From Bacteroidota bacterium (GTDB lineage Bacteria > Bacteroidota > Bacteroidia > Chitinophagales > Chitinophagaceae): a DNA stretch of 64,000 nt. The DNA is taken from contig JAFDXY010000018.1 in NCBI GenBank assembly GCA_018267725.1, positions 1 to 64,000 on the forward strand, in the 5' to 3' direction. Numbering within the stretch: the stretch's first letter is position 1; every line of letters starts with the position of its first letter. A program made the position numbers and the translations under genes. Positions 51,350 through 61,847 of this stretch are shown here, piece by piece. The notes beneath the pieces were generated by a model, which made no database searches, was not told where the DNA came from, and was given only the letters and a program-made list of their open reading frames with translations.

Positions 51350-53068
51350 ATGCAATTGAGTGCCGATATTCAAAAATTACCTCGCCATTTTCTTCCGAAA
51401 GATTTTATGGTAACAACTTGGGAAACTTTAGAACCTTATTTTAAAAATTTGGTTGATAGAGCAATTAATTCTGTTAATGATTTACATGTTTGGTTAAAAG
51501 ATATAAGTGAAGTTGAAGCCGTTGTAAGTGAAGATGCTTGTTGGAGACAAATTAAAATGACTTGCGATACAACTAATAAATCTTTAGAAGAATCTTTCAC
51601 TTTTTTTATGATGGAAATTCAACCTAAAGTACAACCGTATGCAGATGTGTTAAATAAAAAATTAATCAACTCTCCTTTCACTAAACAACTTCCGCAAGAA
51701 AAATTTTTTACTTATTTACGTTCTGTAAAAAAGAATATTGATTTATTCCGCGAAGAAAATATTCCACTACAAGCAGAACTTTCTGTTATGCAACAACAAT
51801 ATGCAGCCATTGCCGGAAAAATGACGGTTGAAGTAAATAATCAAGAATATACTTTACAACAAGCAAGTAAATTTTTACATAATCACGATAGAGATTTGCG
51901 AGAAAACGTATATAAAAAAATATTAACAAGAAGAGCAGAAGATAAAGATGCTATGCATAATTTATATTCTGAATTAATTACAAAACGCCACCAAGTAGCT
52001 GTAAATGCTGGCTTTGAGAATTATAGAGATTATAAGTTTGTTGAAATGGGCAGGTTTGATTACAGTAAAGAAGATTGTTTCAACTTTCATGAAGCAGTTA
52101 AATTGCATGTGTTGCCATTGGTTGAAAAAATTTATCAGAATAAAAAACAAAAACTAAATGTAGCTATTTTAAAACCTTGGGATACCGAAGCAGAACCTTT
52201 AGGTATTGAACCTTTAAAACCTTTTACTACAGGGCAAGATTTATTAAAAAAATCTGAAATATGTTTTCAGCAACTCAATCCGTTTTTTGCAGCATGTTTA
52301 AAAAAGATGGATGAGTTAAAACATTTTGATTTAGAAAGTAGAAAAGGAAAAGCACCCGGTGGTTATAATTGCCCGTTAGCAGAAAGCGGTGCACCATTTA
52401 TTTTTATGAATGCAGCGGGGCAAATGGATGATGTAACAACAATGGTACACGAAGGCGGCCATGCTATTCATTCTTTCTTATCGCATAATTTAGAGTTGAG
52501 TGCGTTTAAAGAATATCCTATGGAAATTGCAGAAGTAGCAAGCATGGCAATGGAATTATTTAGTATGGAATATTGGCAAAGTTTTTTTGATAATGAAGAA
52601 GATTTAAAACGTGCTAAAGAACATCAATTAGAAAGAGTAATTACTATTTTTCCTTGGATTGCAACTATTGATAAATTTCAACATTGGGTATATGAAAACC
52701 CAACACATACGGTTGAAGAAAGAACCACAAAATGGATAGAAATTACAAATGAATTTTCTGTAAAAACTATTGATTTTACAGGCTTAGAAGAATTTAGAAA
52801 AATAAGTTGGCAAAGGCAATTGCATTTATTTGAAGTTCCTTTTTATTATATAGAATATGGTATTGCACAATTAGGTGCTATTGGTTTGTGGATGCAGTTT
52901 AAAAACAATAAACAAGCTGCTATTAATAATTATATAAACGCTTTAAGTTTAGGTGGAACAAAAACTTTACCCGAATTATATGCGGCAGCAGGTTTAAAGT
53001 TCGACTTATCTCCCAACTATATAAAAACATTAATGGAGTTTGTAAGAGATGAAATGGAAAAATTATAA
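51350..53068 (+). CDS. M3-family oligoendopeptidase
   Basis: 572 residues, no signal peptide. The zinc-binding HEXXH is HEGGH at 367-371 (VHEGGHAIHSFLSHN), with the third ligand Glu in MEIAEVASMAMELFSMEYW. Upstream, RKGKAPGGYNCPLAESGAPF and MNAAGQMDDVTT are M3 landmarks, and FYYIEYGIAQLGAIGLWMQF follows. It cleaves small peptides in the cytoplasm. The hairpin terminator at 53086-53118 ends this transcript and that of the convergent foldase gene. Confidence 0.95.
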   Translation: MQLSADIQKLPRHFLPKDFMVTTWETLEPYFKNLVDRAINSVNDLHVWLKDISEVEAVVSEDACWRQIKMTCDTTNKSLEESFTFFMMEIQPKVQPYADVLNKKLINSPFTKQLPQEKFFTYLRSVKKNIDLFREENIPLQAELSVMQQQYAAIAGKMTVEVNNQEYTLQQASKFLHNHDRDLRENVYKKILTRRAEDKDAMHNLYSELITKRHQVAVNAGFENYRDYKFVEMGRFDYSKEDCFNFHEAVKLHVLPLVEKIYQNKKQKLNVAILKPWDTEAEPLGIEPLKPFTTGQDLLKKSEICFQQLNPFFAACLKKMDELKHFDLESRKGKAPGGYNCPLAESGAPFIFMNAAGQMDDVTTMVHEGGHAIHSFLSHNLELSAFKEYPMEIAEVASMAMELFSMEYWQSFFDNEEDLKRAKEHQLERVITIFPWIATIDKFQHWVYENPTHTVEERTTKWIEITNEFSVKTIDFTGLEEFRKISWQRQLHLFEVPFYYIEYGIAQLGAIGLWMQFKNNKQAAINNYINALSLGGTKTLPELYAAAGLKFDLSPNYIKTLMEFVRDEMEKL

Positions 53069-53085
53069 ATAAATATTTCAAGCAT

Positions 53086-53118
53086 AAAAAAACCACCAAA
53101 TTAGTTGGTGGTTTTTTT
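53086..53118. terminator. Bidirectional hairpin terminator
   Basis: AAAAAACCACCAA, short loop, TTGGTGGTTTTTTT, between the convergent M3 peptidase and SurA-like genes. Confidence 0.85.
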
Positions 53119-53119
53119 A

Positions 53120-54484
53120 TTAGTTTTTTGTAGCGTATTTAAACCAATTAGAAAGTATAGTGCAATCTGCATAATCTTTATCTATACTTATATAATATGC
53201 AGGTAAATGTTCGTTAAACCACGCTTCTAAATACTTTTGTTTTTTCTCGTCTAAAGCACGTTGTGCAATTCTATTATAATCTAATTTAAAATCTTCTCGG
53301 TGTGGTGTTGTTTTTGTTTTTATATAAACCAATCTAACCATTTTTTTACCACGTTGTTCATCGGTATAAATTTGTGGTGTAGAAATATCTCCTGCTTTCA
53401 TGTGTTCAATTGTTTTTACCATGTCTTTATCTAATGCATCAATGGTAATATAAGTAGAGCCGTCTCTCGCCTGAATTTGTCCGCCGTTAAAACTTGCATT
53501 TTTATCATCGCTATATTTTTTTACAGCTTCACCAAAAGTTAATTCGTGTTTTAAAACTTTATTTCTAACACTATCTAATTTTTCAACAGATAAATCTATT
53601 TCATGTTCGGTAACCGGAGGCACTTTTAAAATATGCCTTACTACTGCATCGTCTCCACTACGGCTTACCATGTAAATAATATGATATCCGAATTCTGATT
53701 TTATTACAGGAGAAATTTGCCCTTCTTTTAAACGAAATGCTGCTGCAAGAAATGCAGCATCTATAACACCTTTATCGTTTCTGTTAATGGCCAAAGTACC
53801 ACCTTGGTTTTCTGTTCCTTTATCATCAGAATACATTTTTGCCAATTGTTCAAATTTTTTCCCTCCGTTTTCTACTTGGCGTTTATAATCATATAACTGT
53901 TTTATTACATATTCATCAACATCTTTATTTGATTTTGGAGTAGAAGTTATTTGACTTATTTCTAATTCTGTTTCATAAAAAGGCAAACTATCTTTCGGTA
54001 TTTTATCCCAATAAATTTTTGCTTCTGTTGGCGTTATTTTAATAGATTCAACAATCTTTTTACGCATTTGGTCGGCTAAAGATCTTTCTCTAAAAGGCTG
54101 ACGAAAAGATTCTTTAATTTGATAAACTGTTTGCCCTGCAATTTCTTCTAATATTTCTTTTGAACCATATTCACGAATAAATCCGCGAACCTGATTATCT
54201 AATTGTGCATCAATTTCATCATCACTTACTTGTAATGAATCTTTTTCGGCTTGTAATACCAATGCTTTTTGAATTAGTTGCCCTTGCATAAAAGCACATT
54301 TTGCATTGGGCGGAAGTTCTTGCCCTTGGCGTTTATAATCACTTATAGCATTATCAATATCAGACTTTAAAATAATTTTATCGCCAACTTGGGCTACAAT
54401 TTTATCTGCCACAACTTTTTTTACCTGAGCTGTTGCCAATAATTTAAAACATAATAATACAAGAAGTACTCCTATTTTCTTCAT
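53120..54484 (-). CDS. SurA-like periplasmic peptidyl-prolyl isomerase
   Basis: 454 residues from the Met of MKKIGVLLVLLCFKLLATAQ, chosen because it opens a signal peptide; the upstream part of the frame has no family features. The SurA N-terminal domain has VADKIVAQVGDKIILKSDID, then two parvulin domains: LEISQITSTPKSNKDVDEYV to FGYHIIYMVSR, and VVRHILKVPPVTEHE to KMVRLVYIKTKT. The motif GTENQGGTLA and FNGGQIQARD mark each. It helps fold outer-membrane proteins. Obg lies 139 bp upstream on the same strand. Confidence 0.93.
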   Translation of the reverse strand: MKKIGVLLVLLCFKLLATAQVKKVVADKIVAQVGDKIILKSDIDNAISDYKRQGQELPPNAKCAFMQGQLIQKALVLQAEKDSLQVSDDEIDAQLDNQVRGFIREYGSKEILEEIAGQTVYQIKESFRQPFRERSLADQMRKKIVESIKITPTEAKIYWDKIPKDSLPFYETELEISQITSTPKSNKDVDEYVIKQLYDYKRQVENGGKKFEQLAKMYSDDKGTENQGGTLAINRNDKGVIDAAFLAAAFRLKEGQISPVIKSEFGYHIIYMVSRSGDDAVVRHILKVPPVTEHEIDLSVEKLDSVRNKVLKHELTFGEAVKKYSDDKNASFNGGQIQARDGSTYITIDALDKDMVKTIEHMKAGDISTPQIYTDEQRGKKMVRLVYIKTKTTPHREDFKLDYNRIAQRALDEKKQKYLEAWFNEHLPAYYISIDKDYADCTILSNWFKYATKN

Positions 54485-54623
54485 AATCAATTCATTGTTC
54501 CGTTCAAAAGTAAAGTTTACAGTTGTTACAGCCTTAAAAAAAAAATGTTTTAACAAAAAATAAGAAGACAATTGTTTAAAATGAATTGATTGAAGGCTAT
54601 TTCTAAAAATGTAATGCTATTTT

Positions 54624-55628
54624 TTAAGAACCAACAGGTTTATTAAGTATTGTCCAAAGTGCATCTTTTAATTCTGTAAGCCCTTTATTGGTTATAGATG
54701 AAATAAAATAATGTGGAATATTTTGCGGTAATTCTTTACTAATTTCTTTTTTCAATTCATCATCTAACATATCACTTTTGCTTACGGCTATAATAAAATC
54801 TTTTTGCAACATTTCTTCGTTATACTCTTTCAATTCATTCAATAAAATTTCAAATTCTTTTTTATAATTTTCACTATCGGCCGGAATTAAAAATAACAAG
54901 CAACTGTTTCTTTCAATATGCCTTAAAAACCTATGACCTAAACCCTTTCCTTCTGCTGCACCTTCAATAATTCCGGGCAAATCGGCAATACAAAAACTTT
55001 TTCCGTCTCTATATTCAACCATACCTAATTGCGGCGTTAAAGTTGTAAAAGCATAATTGGCAATTTTAGGTTTTGCAGCCGTTATAACACTTAATAAAGT
55101 AGATTTTCCTGCATTGGGGAAACCCACCAAACCTACATCTGCCAATACTTTCAGCTCTAATTGTTTCCAACCTTCAATGCCGTCTTCGCCGGGTTGGCAG
55201 TGCTCCGGAACTTGGTTGGTTGGTGTGGCAAAATGTTGATTGCCCAAGCCACCGCGGCCGCCTTTCATCCAAACAATTTCTTGTCCGTCTTCTAAAATTT
55301 CGGCTTCTGTTTCTCCTGTTTCTTCATTTTTAGCAATGGTTCCTAAAGGCACTTCAATAATAATATCTTCTCCGTCTTTACCGGTTTTATTTTGCTTCAT
55401 TCCACGTTCACCATTCTTTGCCAAAACGTTTTTAAAATATCTTAAATGAAGTAAAGTCCAAAGTTGTGCATTACCTTTTAAAATAATATGTCCGCCTCTG
55501 CCACCATCTCCGCCATCGGGACCGCCTTTAGATGTTAGTTTATCTTGTCTAAAATGTTTTACACCGGCACCGCCATGCCCGCTTCTACAAAAAATTCTGA
55601 TGTAATCAATAAAATTATTTTTTTCCAT
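54624..55628 (-). CDS. obg: Obg/CgtA GTPase
   Basis: 334 residues from the Met of [20 protein letters not shown]; the twelve extra upstream residues lack conservation. The Gly-rich Obg fold runs to about residue 155 ([20 protein letters not shown]). The G domain has G1 [12 protein letters not shown]3 DLPGIIEG and G4 SKSD. It acts in 50S ribosome maturation and stress control. It has no extra C-terminal OCT domain, as usual outside Gram-positives. It is divergent from mutL with about 104 bp between starts. Confidence 0.96.
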   Translation of the reverse strand: MEKNNFIDYIRIFCRSGHGGAGVKHFRQDKLTSKGGPDGGDGGRGGHIILKGNAQLWTLLHLRYFKNVLAKNGERGMKQNKTGKDGEDIIIEVPLGTIAKNEETGETEAEILEDGQEIVWMKGGRGGLGNQHFATPTNQVPEHCQPGEDGIEGWKQLELKVLADVGLVGFPNAGKSTLLSVITAAKPKIANYAFTTLTPQLGMVEYRDGKSFCIADLPGIIEGAAEGKGLGHRFLRHIERNSCLLFLIPADSENYKKEFEILLNELKEYNEEMLQKDFIIAVSKSDMLDDELKKEISKELPQNIPHYFISSITNKGLTELKDALWTILNKPVGS

Positions 55629-55732
55629 TGTTGGCAGCAAAGATAACAGAATGTTTATGTGCAATAGTTTTTGAAAAGTACAGCAACAAAATTTATAACA
55701 CTTATTTTTACGGCTTCATTAAAAGAGAAAGT

Positions 55733-57565
55733 GTGGCCGATATTATTCAATTATTACCCGATAACATTGCAAACCAAATAGCAGCAGGCGAAGTTATACA
55801 ACGCCCTGCCAGTGCCGTAAAAGAATTATTAGAAAATGCGGTAGATGCAGGTGCAACAGAAATAAAATTAATTATTGCAGATGCAGGTAAAAGTTTAGTA
55901 CAAGTTATTGATAACGGTAAGGGCATGAGCGAAACCGATGCCCGTATGGCTTTTGAACGCCACGCTACCAGCAAAATTAAAAATATAGAAGATTTATTTC
56001 ATATAAAAACAATGGGCTTTCGTGGAGAAGCTTTGGCAAGTATTGCCGCAGTTGCACAAGTTGAAGTAAAAACTCGCAAACCAGAAAATGAAACAGGGAC
56101 TTATATAGAAATAGAAAACAGTAATGTTGTAAAGCAAGAAGTTTGTGCATGTAGTGTTGGCACAAACATTAGCATGAAAAATTTGTTTTTTAATGTGCCT
56201 GCCCGAAGAAATTTTTTAAAAAGCAATGCTGCAGAAACAAGACATATTATAGATGAATTTATTAGAGTGGCTATGGCTTTTCCGCAAATATTTTTTTCGC
56301 TTACAAGCAATGGTCAGCAAGTTTTTTATTTAGAAGCTGGTGGTATTAAACAACGTATTGTTCAAATAATGGGCAATAGCTACAATGCCAAAATGGTAAG
56401 TGTAAAAGAAGATACCGATTATATGAATATTCAGGGTTTTATTGGTAAACCCGAAACTGCTAAAAAAACAAGAGGCGATCAATATTTTTTTGTAAACAAT
56501 CGTTTTATAAAAAGTGCCTATTTAAATCATGCAGTTAATACGGCGTTTGAAAACATGATTGCGAAAGATAGTTTTCCCAGTTATGTTTTGTTTATTGATA
56601 TAGACCCAAGCCAGGTTGATATTAACGTGCATCCTACCAAACAAGAAATTAAGTTTGAAGACGAAAAAATTATTTATGCATTTGTGCAAGCAGCCGTAAA
56701 ACATGCACTGGCACAATTTAGCGTTGCACCCAGTTTAGATTTTACTTTAAATGCCGATATTCAAAATTTAGATGCAGTAAGCAAGCCTTTTACGCAAGAA
56801 AAAAAAGAAACAGTTACAACTTCATCTAATTTATATAAAACATTTACACAAAAAAATCAGGCACACTTTATAGAAAAAAATAATACAAGTGAACTAAAAC
56901 ATTGGAAAGAATTTTATGAGCATGAATCGTCAGTTGTTAATCGTGAGGAAAAGGAGCAGGCTTTATTATATCAACAACAAACTCAGGTTTCACCATTCAC
57001 GTTTCATACTTTCTTTCAATTAAACAATACTTATATTGTTGCAACTACCAATAATGGTTTTAAATTAATACATCAACAACTGGCACACGAGCGTATTTTA
57101 TATGAGCGTTACAGCAATGCAGCACACAACAAACAAATGCCTACACAAAAAACTTTGTTTCCGGCAACGCTTGAATTATCATCTGCCGATGCTGCTTTAA
57201 TGAATGATTTGTTGAACGATTTAAATTTTATTGGTTACCACATAGAACCCTTTGGTAGCAACACTTTTGTAATTCAGGGTACACCTGCCGATGTATTGCA
57301 AGGAAATGAAAAACATGCGTTAGAATTATTGATAGAACAGTTTAAACATTTTAGCAGCGATGTTAAATTTAGCAAAAGAGAAAAATTAATTCGTTGCATG
57401 AGCAGGCAACAAGCTATTAAAGAAGGGCAACCTCTATCTCAACAAGAAATGCAAGTTTTGGTTATAGATTTATTTAATTGCCAAGCACCCAACGTATCGC
57501 CAAGTGGTAATGCAACGTATATAGATTTTAAAGAAGATTATTTGCTTAGATTATTTGGTAAATAA
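55733..57565 (+). CDS. mutL: DNA mismatch repair protein MutL
   Basis: 610 residues from GTG at 55733. An upstream start in the same frame would add 35 residues unlike any MutL, whereas VADIIQLLPDNIANQIAAGE is the normal N-terminus. GHKL ATPase motifs: AVKELLENAVDAGAT, DNGKGM, FERHATSKI and GFRGEALASI. The dimerisation domain at the end has LELSSADAALMNDL, KFSKREKLIRCMSRQQAIKE and CQAPNVSPSGNATYIDF. The endonuclease DQHAAHERI motif is reduced to HQQLAHERI: the leading Asp and neighbouring positions differ from the canonical motif, so nicking activity is uncertain. Divergent from obg. Confidence 0.95.
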   Translation: MADIIQLLPDNIANQIAAGEVIQRPASAVKELLENAVDAGATEIKLIIADAGKSLVQVIDNGKGMSETDARMAFERHATSKIKNIEDLFHIKTMGFRGEALASIAAVAQVEVKTRKPENETGTYIEIENSNVVKQEVCACSVGTNISMKNLFFNVPARRNFLKSNAAETRHIIDEFIRVAMAFPQIFFSLTSNGQQVFYLEAGGIKQRIVQIMGNSYNAKMVSVKEDTDYMNIQGFIGKPETAKKTRGDQYFFVNNRFIKSAYLNHAVNTAFENMIAKDSFPSYVLFIDIDPSQVDINVHPTKQEIKFEDEKIIYAFVQAAVKHALAQFSVAPSLDFTLNADIQNLDAVSKPFTQEKKETVTTSSNLYKTFTQKNQAHFIEKNNTSELKHWKEFYEHESSVVNREEKEQALLYQQQTQVSPFTFHTFFQLNNTYIVATTNNGFKLIHQQLAHERILYERYSNAAHNKQMPTQKTLFPATLELSSADAALMNDLLNDLNFIGYHIEPFGSNTFVIQGTPADVLQGNEKHALELLIEQFKHFSSDVKFSKREKLIRCMSRQQAIKEGQPLSQQEMQVLVIDLFNCQAPNVSPSGNATYIDFKEDYLLRLFGK

Positions 57566-57621
57566 TTATTCATTTCAAAAAAATAAAACAATCAAAAAAA
57601 ACACAAGAATAATTTTATAAT

Positions 57622-57966
57622 ATGTTTATAACAGATGATATACAACAACGTTGGTGGAATTTAGAAGCCAAGCTAACAGAACGTTTTGGTAAAAAACCAG
57701 ATGTTGAAGCCGTTTTATTTTTAATTGGTTTACAAGAAACCGGTTTTATAGAAGATAAAATTAGTAAAGAACAAAAACAAGATTTAATGCATGTAGCTGT
57801 TTGTACTTTGCTGCAACCAAGTGGTTATTATATGGTAGAAAAAACAGATGTAGACGGATGGCCGCATTTTAAACAATTAAAAGAATTACCTGTAATGAAT
57901 TTAACCGAGCAGGAAAATTTTTTAAAAGATCATATTCTTCTTTACTTTGAGCAACAAGGCTTTTAA
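57622..57966 (+). CDS. Conserved hypothetical protein, 114 aa
   Basis: 114 residues, no signal or membrane segment. WWNLEAKLTERFGKKPDVEA and VLFLIGLQETGF begin a helical protein; the end LTEQENFLKDHILLYFEQQG is helical as well. I recognise this as a type found next to mutL in Bacteroidota but have no function. It lies 56 bp after mutL and 20 bp before the cyclophilin gene, one direction, likely one operon. Confidence 0.75.
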   Translation: MFITDDIQQRWWNLEAKLTERFGKKPDVEAVLFLIGLQETGFIEDKISKEQKQDLMHVAVCTLLQPSGYYMVEKTDVDGWPHFKQLKELPVMNLTEQENFLKDHILLYFEQQGF

Positions 57967-57986
57967 TTTCAATAACTTCATTCATA

Positions 57987-58721
57987 ATGAAAAAAATTCT
58001 TTTTATTTTAATTTGTTTTTCAATTGCTTTAGTTAGTAATGCACAGGTAAAAAAAATTTCAACTCCTGCAAAAAAAATAATAACAACTTCCGCAAAGCCA
58101 ACACCACTAATACAAAAAGAAACATTGGTTGAAATAACTACAGATTATGGTGTAATGATTGCCAAGTTGTACAACAGCACTCCTTTACACAGAGATAATT
58201 TTATTAAGTTAATAAAAGAAGGTTTTTATGATAGTTTATTATTTCATAGGGTTATAAAAGATTTTATGATTCAGGGCGGAGATCCTACCAGTAAATATGC
58301 CGATAGTGTTACAATGGTTGGTGCAGGCTCAGCACCCGGTACAGAAAGAATTCCAGCAGAGTTTAGAAATAATTTCATACACAAAAAAGGAGCATTGGCT
58401 GCGGCAAGAGATGGCAATCCACAAAAAGCAAGTAGCAATTGCCAGTTTTATATTGTTGAAGGAAAAAAATATGATACAGCACAATTAAACCAAGTATATA
58501 ACCAAGGCGTAAAACACAATAATCCTGCATTTAAATACACACCAGCACAAAAAGAAATTTACGAACGTATTGGTGGCACACCTTTTTTAGACCAAAACTA
58601 TACTGTATTTGGTGAAGTAATTAGCGGAATGGATGTTATTGATAAAATTGCTTCTGTACCTACTATAACACCAGATAGGCCAATAAAAAACATACGAATG
58701 AAAATAAAATTGCTTAACTAA
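57987..58721 (+). CDS. Secreted cyclophilin-type peptidyl-prolyl isomerase
   Basis: 244 residues with signal peptide ([20 protein letters not shown]). Cyclophilin blocks: [40 protein letters not shown], then [20 protein letters not shown] and [35 protein letters not shown]. The catalytic Arg of HRVI..F.IQGGD is present. An insertion of about 25 residues after the QFYIV strand is common in Bacteroidota periplasmic forms. It assists protein folding in the periplasm. Confidence 0.94.
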   Translation: MKKILFILICFSIALVSNAQVKKISTPAKKIITTSAKPTPLIQKETLVEITTDYGVMIAKLYNSTPLHRDNFIKLIKEGFYDSLLFHRVIKDFMIQGGDPTSKYADSVTMVGAGSAPGTERIPAEFRNNFIHKKGALAAARDGNPQKASSNCQFYIVEGKKYDTAQLNQVYNQGVKHNNPAFKYTPAQKEIYERIGGTPFLDQNYTVFGEVISGMDVIDKIASVPTITPDRPIKNIRMKIKLLN

Positions 58722-58753
58722 AAATTCTTTTAATATTTGCAAAAAAATACATT

Positions 58754-59131
58754 ATGAATTTTCCTGCTAACTTACGTTATACAAAAGACCATGAATGGGT
58801 AAAACTTGATGGCAATATTGCTACCATTGGTATTACAGATTTTGCACAGCACGAATTAGGAGATATTGTTTATGTTGATATTGCTACGCTTAACAAAGAT
58901 GTAAATGCTGAAGAAGTTTTTGGAACAGTTGAAGCCGTTAAAACAGTAAGCGATTTGTTTATGCCTATTGCAGGAAAAGTTGTTGAAGTAAATGCATTAT
59001 TAGAAAAACAACCCGAAGCAGTTAATAATGACCCTTACGAAAGCGGTTGGATGGTAAAAGTTGAAGTAAAAAATACTGCCGATGTTGATGCTTTAATGGA
59101 TGCAGCGGCCTACACATCTATGGTTGGATAA
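58754..59131 (+). CDS. gcvH: Glycine cleavage system H protein
   Basis: 125 residues, full length. [20 protein letters not shown] opens the barrel, and the lipoyl-lysine Lys63 is in [34 protein letters not shown] follows. It shuttles the aminomethyl group between the P, T and L proteins; other gcv genes are not in the window. A hairpin terminator follows at 59163-59192. Confidence 0.97.
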   Translation: MNFPANLRYTKDHEWVKLDGNIATIGITDFAQHELGDIVYVDIATLNKDVNAEEVFGTVEAVKTVSDLFMPIAGKVVEVNALLEKQPEAVNNDPYESGWMVKVEVKNTADVDALMDAAAYTSMVG

Positions 59132-59162
59132 AGTATAAATAATTATAATATTATAAATTGGA

Positions 59163-59192
59163 AGGAGTTGCATTAGCCAGCTCCTTTTTTTT
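59163..59192 (+). terminator. Hairpin terminator after gcvH
   Basis: AGGAGTTG, 7-base loop, CAGCTCCT with one G-T pair, then eight T residues. Confidence 0.7.
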
Positions 59193-59202
59193 ATTTAACT
59201 AA

Positions 59203-61107
59203 TTATCGTATAATAGTAATGGTTCCTTTTTTTGTTGTTTGTGGTAAGCCGTTAAAAGAATAAGATGCAAACCAAACATAAGTTCCGCCATCTAATTGTA
59301 AACCCTTAAAAGTACCATCCCATTTTTTAAACGGATTGGTTGATTGAAAAATAATTTCACCCCATCTTCCATAAACAGTAAATGAATAATTTTTTAATGC
59401 TGCTAAATTACCTAAGGGGCCAAAATTATCATTCCTTCCATCGCCATTGGGCGTAAAACCAGATGGAAAATAAATATCAGAACAATCAACCGTTACATTA
59501 ATACTGCTTGAGCCCGTGCAACCATTATTGTCGGTAACTTTTACAGAGTAAGTTCCTGTTTTTGTTACATTATAAGTAGATGTTGTAGAATTGTCTTGCC
59601 ATAAATATTGTGCAAATGCACCGGGTTTTAATGTAAGTATATCTCCGGGGCAAATGCTGGTATCGTTCCCTAAAAAAATATTTACGGGAATGGTTACATC
59701 GGCAACAATTACATTATTAAAATTACTAATACAATTATTAGCATCTGTAACTTGTAATGCGTAAGTACCTGCCAAAATATTATTAATAGATGCAGTTGTT
59801 TGTCCGCTATTCCATAAATAATTATAAGGAGAAGTTCCGCCACTAACTGTTGTTGTTATAGCACCATTGCTATTGCCGCATTTAGATTTTGTTGTTTGAA
59901 TAGATGCTGCTATTGCGGTAGGTTCTGTTAATGTAATATTTGAACTAACAGTACAAGCATTGGTTGCACTAACGGTAACTGTATATGTTCCGGCTTTTAA
60001 ATTACTTGCTATTGCCGTAGTTTGTGCAGGGCTTGTATTCCAATTATAATTATAAGAACCACTGCCGCCGCTAACCACTGCTGTTGCTGCACCTGTTGCA
60101 TCTCCATTACAATTTATAGGAGATATAATATTTGTGCCAACACTTAACACTGTAATATTTTTTTGAATATTGGTAGTTGAACCATTTGAAAATTTAATGT
60201 CTTCGGTAACTGTATAAGTTCCTGCTGCAGAAAATGTATGAGATGGATTAGCTATAGTTGATGTGTTGTTACTTCCGCTTGCTGCATCACCAAAATTCCA
60301 AGAATAATTTGTAGGGCAAGTTCCGGCAGTAACGGTTGTAAACGAAACGGCATTATTAGCAGAACAAGTAAAACTAAAATCTGCAGAGGTTGCCGGAGCT
60401 TCATTAATAAAAATATCATCTACACCAACGCCATCAAAATCGTTACACTTTGTTCCTGCACCAAATAAAAATCTAAATTTAACATTAGGTCTTCCTGCTA
60501 ACATATTTAAACTGTGTTGTGCAGTAACCCAATTACTGGGGCCTCCGCCAATACCACAAGGTATTCCGCCATCGCTATATGAAACAGTTTTAATATTTCC
60601 CGCCCAGCCACTATTACCAATTACAGTAATATTAGAAGTATTAAACCAATTGTTAGTTGGGCAAGAAGTATAATCACTATAAGTACCTAAAGCAGCCCAA
60701 GAATTTCCTCCATCAATACTGTATTGAAAAGTAACACCATCATAAGTTTTTTCTGTATTCCAAAATATTTTAAAACTTATATATGGATTAGTTAATGCAG
60801 AAAAATCGAAACATGGACTAAGCAACCAAGATGCTTCATTATTTGGATAAGAGCCTCCTGTTAATCCACCATTTACCCAACACTTAGTTCCGCTACCTGC
60901 CGTTTTTATTACAGGCTTATTGGGTGTTCCCCAAACCCACGTAGAAGCATTACCACCTGTAGTCCAATTTCCGTTATCATTTTCAAAACCTTCGTTATAT
61001 GGGTAAGTATTAATTGTTGTGCTACATTGAGCAAACAAATTTTCATTTATTAATATTGCTGTAAAAAGCAGTAAATAAAATATTGGTGTTTTCAAAAGTT
61101 CAAGCAT
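59203..61107 (-). CDS. Secreted multi-domain surface protein with SprB repeats and gliding-type C-terminal domain
   Basis: 634 residues with signal peptide (LKTPIFYLLLFTAILINENLFAQ in part). An N-terminal MAM/jelly-roll-like region has YPYNEGFENDNGNWTTGG. A PKD domain (ADFSFTCSANNAVSFTTVTA to TYTVTEDIKFSNG) is followed by two SprB-type repeats (CNGDATGAATAVVSGGSGSY; CGNSNGAITTTVSGGTSPYN) and an Ig-like block. The end is a CHU_C/type B T9SS sorting domain: YFPSGFTPNGDGRNDNFGPL, FTVYGRWGEIIFQS, GGTYVWFASY. It should be secreted through the type IX system and attached to or released from the surface; adhesion is a guess. Confidence 0.92.
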   Translation of the reverse strand: MLELLKTPIFYLLLFTAILINENLFAQCSTTINTYPYNEGFENDNGNWTTGGNASTWVWGTPNKPVIKTAGSGTKCWVNGGLTGGSYPNNEASWLLSPCFDFSALTNPYISFKIFWNTEKTYDGVTFQYSIDGGNSWAALGTYSDYTSCPTNNWFNTSNITVIGNSGWAGNIKTVSYSDGGIPCGIGGGPSNWVTAQHSLNMLAGRPNVKFRFLFGAGTKCNDFDGVGVDDIFINEAPATSADFSFTCSANNAVSFTTVTAGTCPTNYSWNFGDAASGSNNTSTIANPSHTFSAAGTYTVTEDIKFSNGSTTNIQKNITVLSVGTNIISPINCNGDATGAATAVVSGGSGSYNYNWNTSPAQTTAIASNLKAGTYTVTVSATNACTVSSNITLTEPTAIAASIQTTKSKCGNSNGAITTTVSGGTSPYNYLWNSGQTTASINNILAGTYALQVTDANNCISNFNNVIVADVTIPVNIFLGNDTSICPGDILTLKPGAFAQYLWQDNSTTSTYNVTKTGTYSVKVTDNNGCTGSSSINVTVDCSDIYFPSGFTPNGDGRNDNFGPLGNLAALKNYSFTVYGRWGEIIFQSTNPFKKWDGTFKGLQLDGGTYVWFASYSFNGLPQTTKKGTITIIR

Positions 61108-61192
61108 AAAGAAACATGCAATATACTAAGTTGCAAGTAATAAGTTTTCAATTAAATAAATTGTTCATTCGTTTTTTGTAGTTTATTTGTAC

Positions 61193-61768
61193 ATGGCAGC
61201 AAACAATAATAAAAAGCTAATTATACTTACGGCACCAAGCGGTGCAGGCAAAACATCTATTACACATTTTTTATTAAACAAATTTTCGCAATTAAGTTTT
61301 TCAATTTCTGCGGCAACAAGGCAAGCCAGAGAAGGAGAAGTTGATGGAAAAGATTATCATTTTATAAGTGTGAATGAATTTAGAGAAGAAATAAAAAATG
61401 ATGCATTTGTAGAATGGGAAATGGTATATGAAGGAAAGTATTACGGCACATTAAAAAAAGAATTACAACGTATTTGGAGTTTGAATAAAATTCCGGTTTT
61501 AGATATTGATGTAAAAGGTGCAATTCATGTGCAGCAACAGTTTCCGCAAACAACACTTTCTATTTTTATACAACCGCCAAGTATAGAAGAATTAAAAAAA
61601 AGATTAGAAGCCAGAAAAACAGAAACACCCGAAAGTATTGCTACACGTATAAACAAAGCCACTTACGAAATTTCTTTTAAACAACATTTTACAAAAATTA
61701 TTGTGAATGATGTGTTTGAAAATGCCTGCAAAGAAGCAGAAGAAACCGTAAATAATTTTTTAGGCTGA
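61193..61768 (+). CDS. gmk: Guanylate kinase
   Basis: 191 residues from the Met of MAANNNKKLIILTAPSGAGK; two earlier codons are in frame but unneeded. P-loop APSGAGKTSI, GMP-binding SAATRQAREGEVDGKDYHFI, FVEWEMVYEGKYYGTLK, VLDIDVKGAIHVQQQ and FIQPPSIEELKKRLEARKTE. Converts GMP to GDP in the cytoplasm. Upstream TTTATTTG is a near match to the -7 box. Confidence 0.97.
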   Translation: MAANNNKKLIILTAPSGAGKTSITHFLLNKFSQLSFSISAATRQAREGEVDGKDYHFISVNEFREEIKNDAFVEWEMVYEGKYYGTLKKELQRIWSLNKIPVLDIDVKGAIHVQQQFPQTTLSIFIQPPSIEELKKRLEARKTETPESIATRINKATYEISFKQHFTKIIVNDVFENACKEAEETVNNFLG

Positions 61769-61847
61769 AAAAATAATTATGAGTTATGAATGATAAATTA
61801 TAAGTTTATTCATTATTCATAATGTATCGTTTAAAATTTAATATAAT

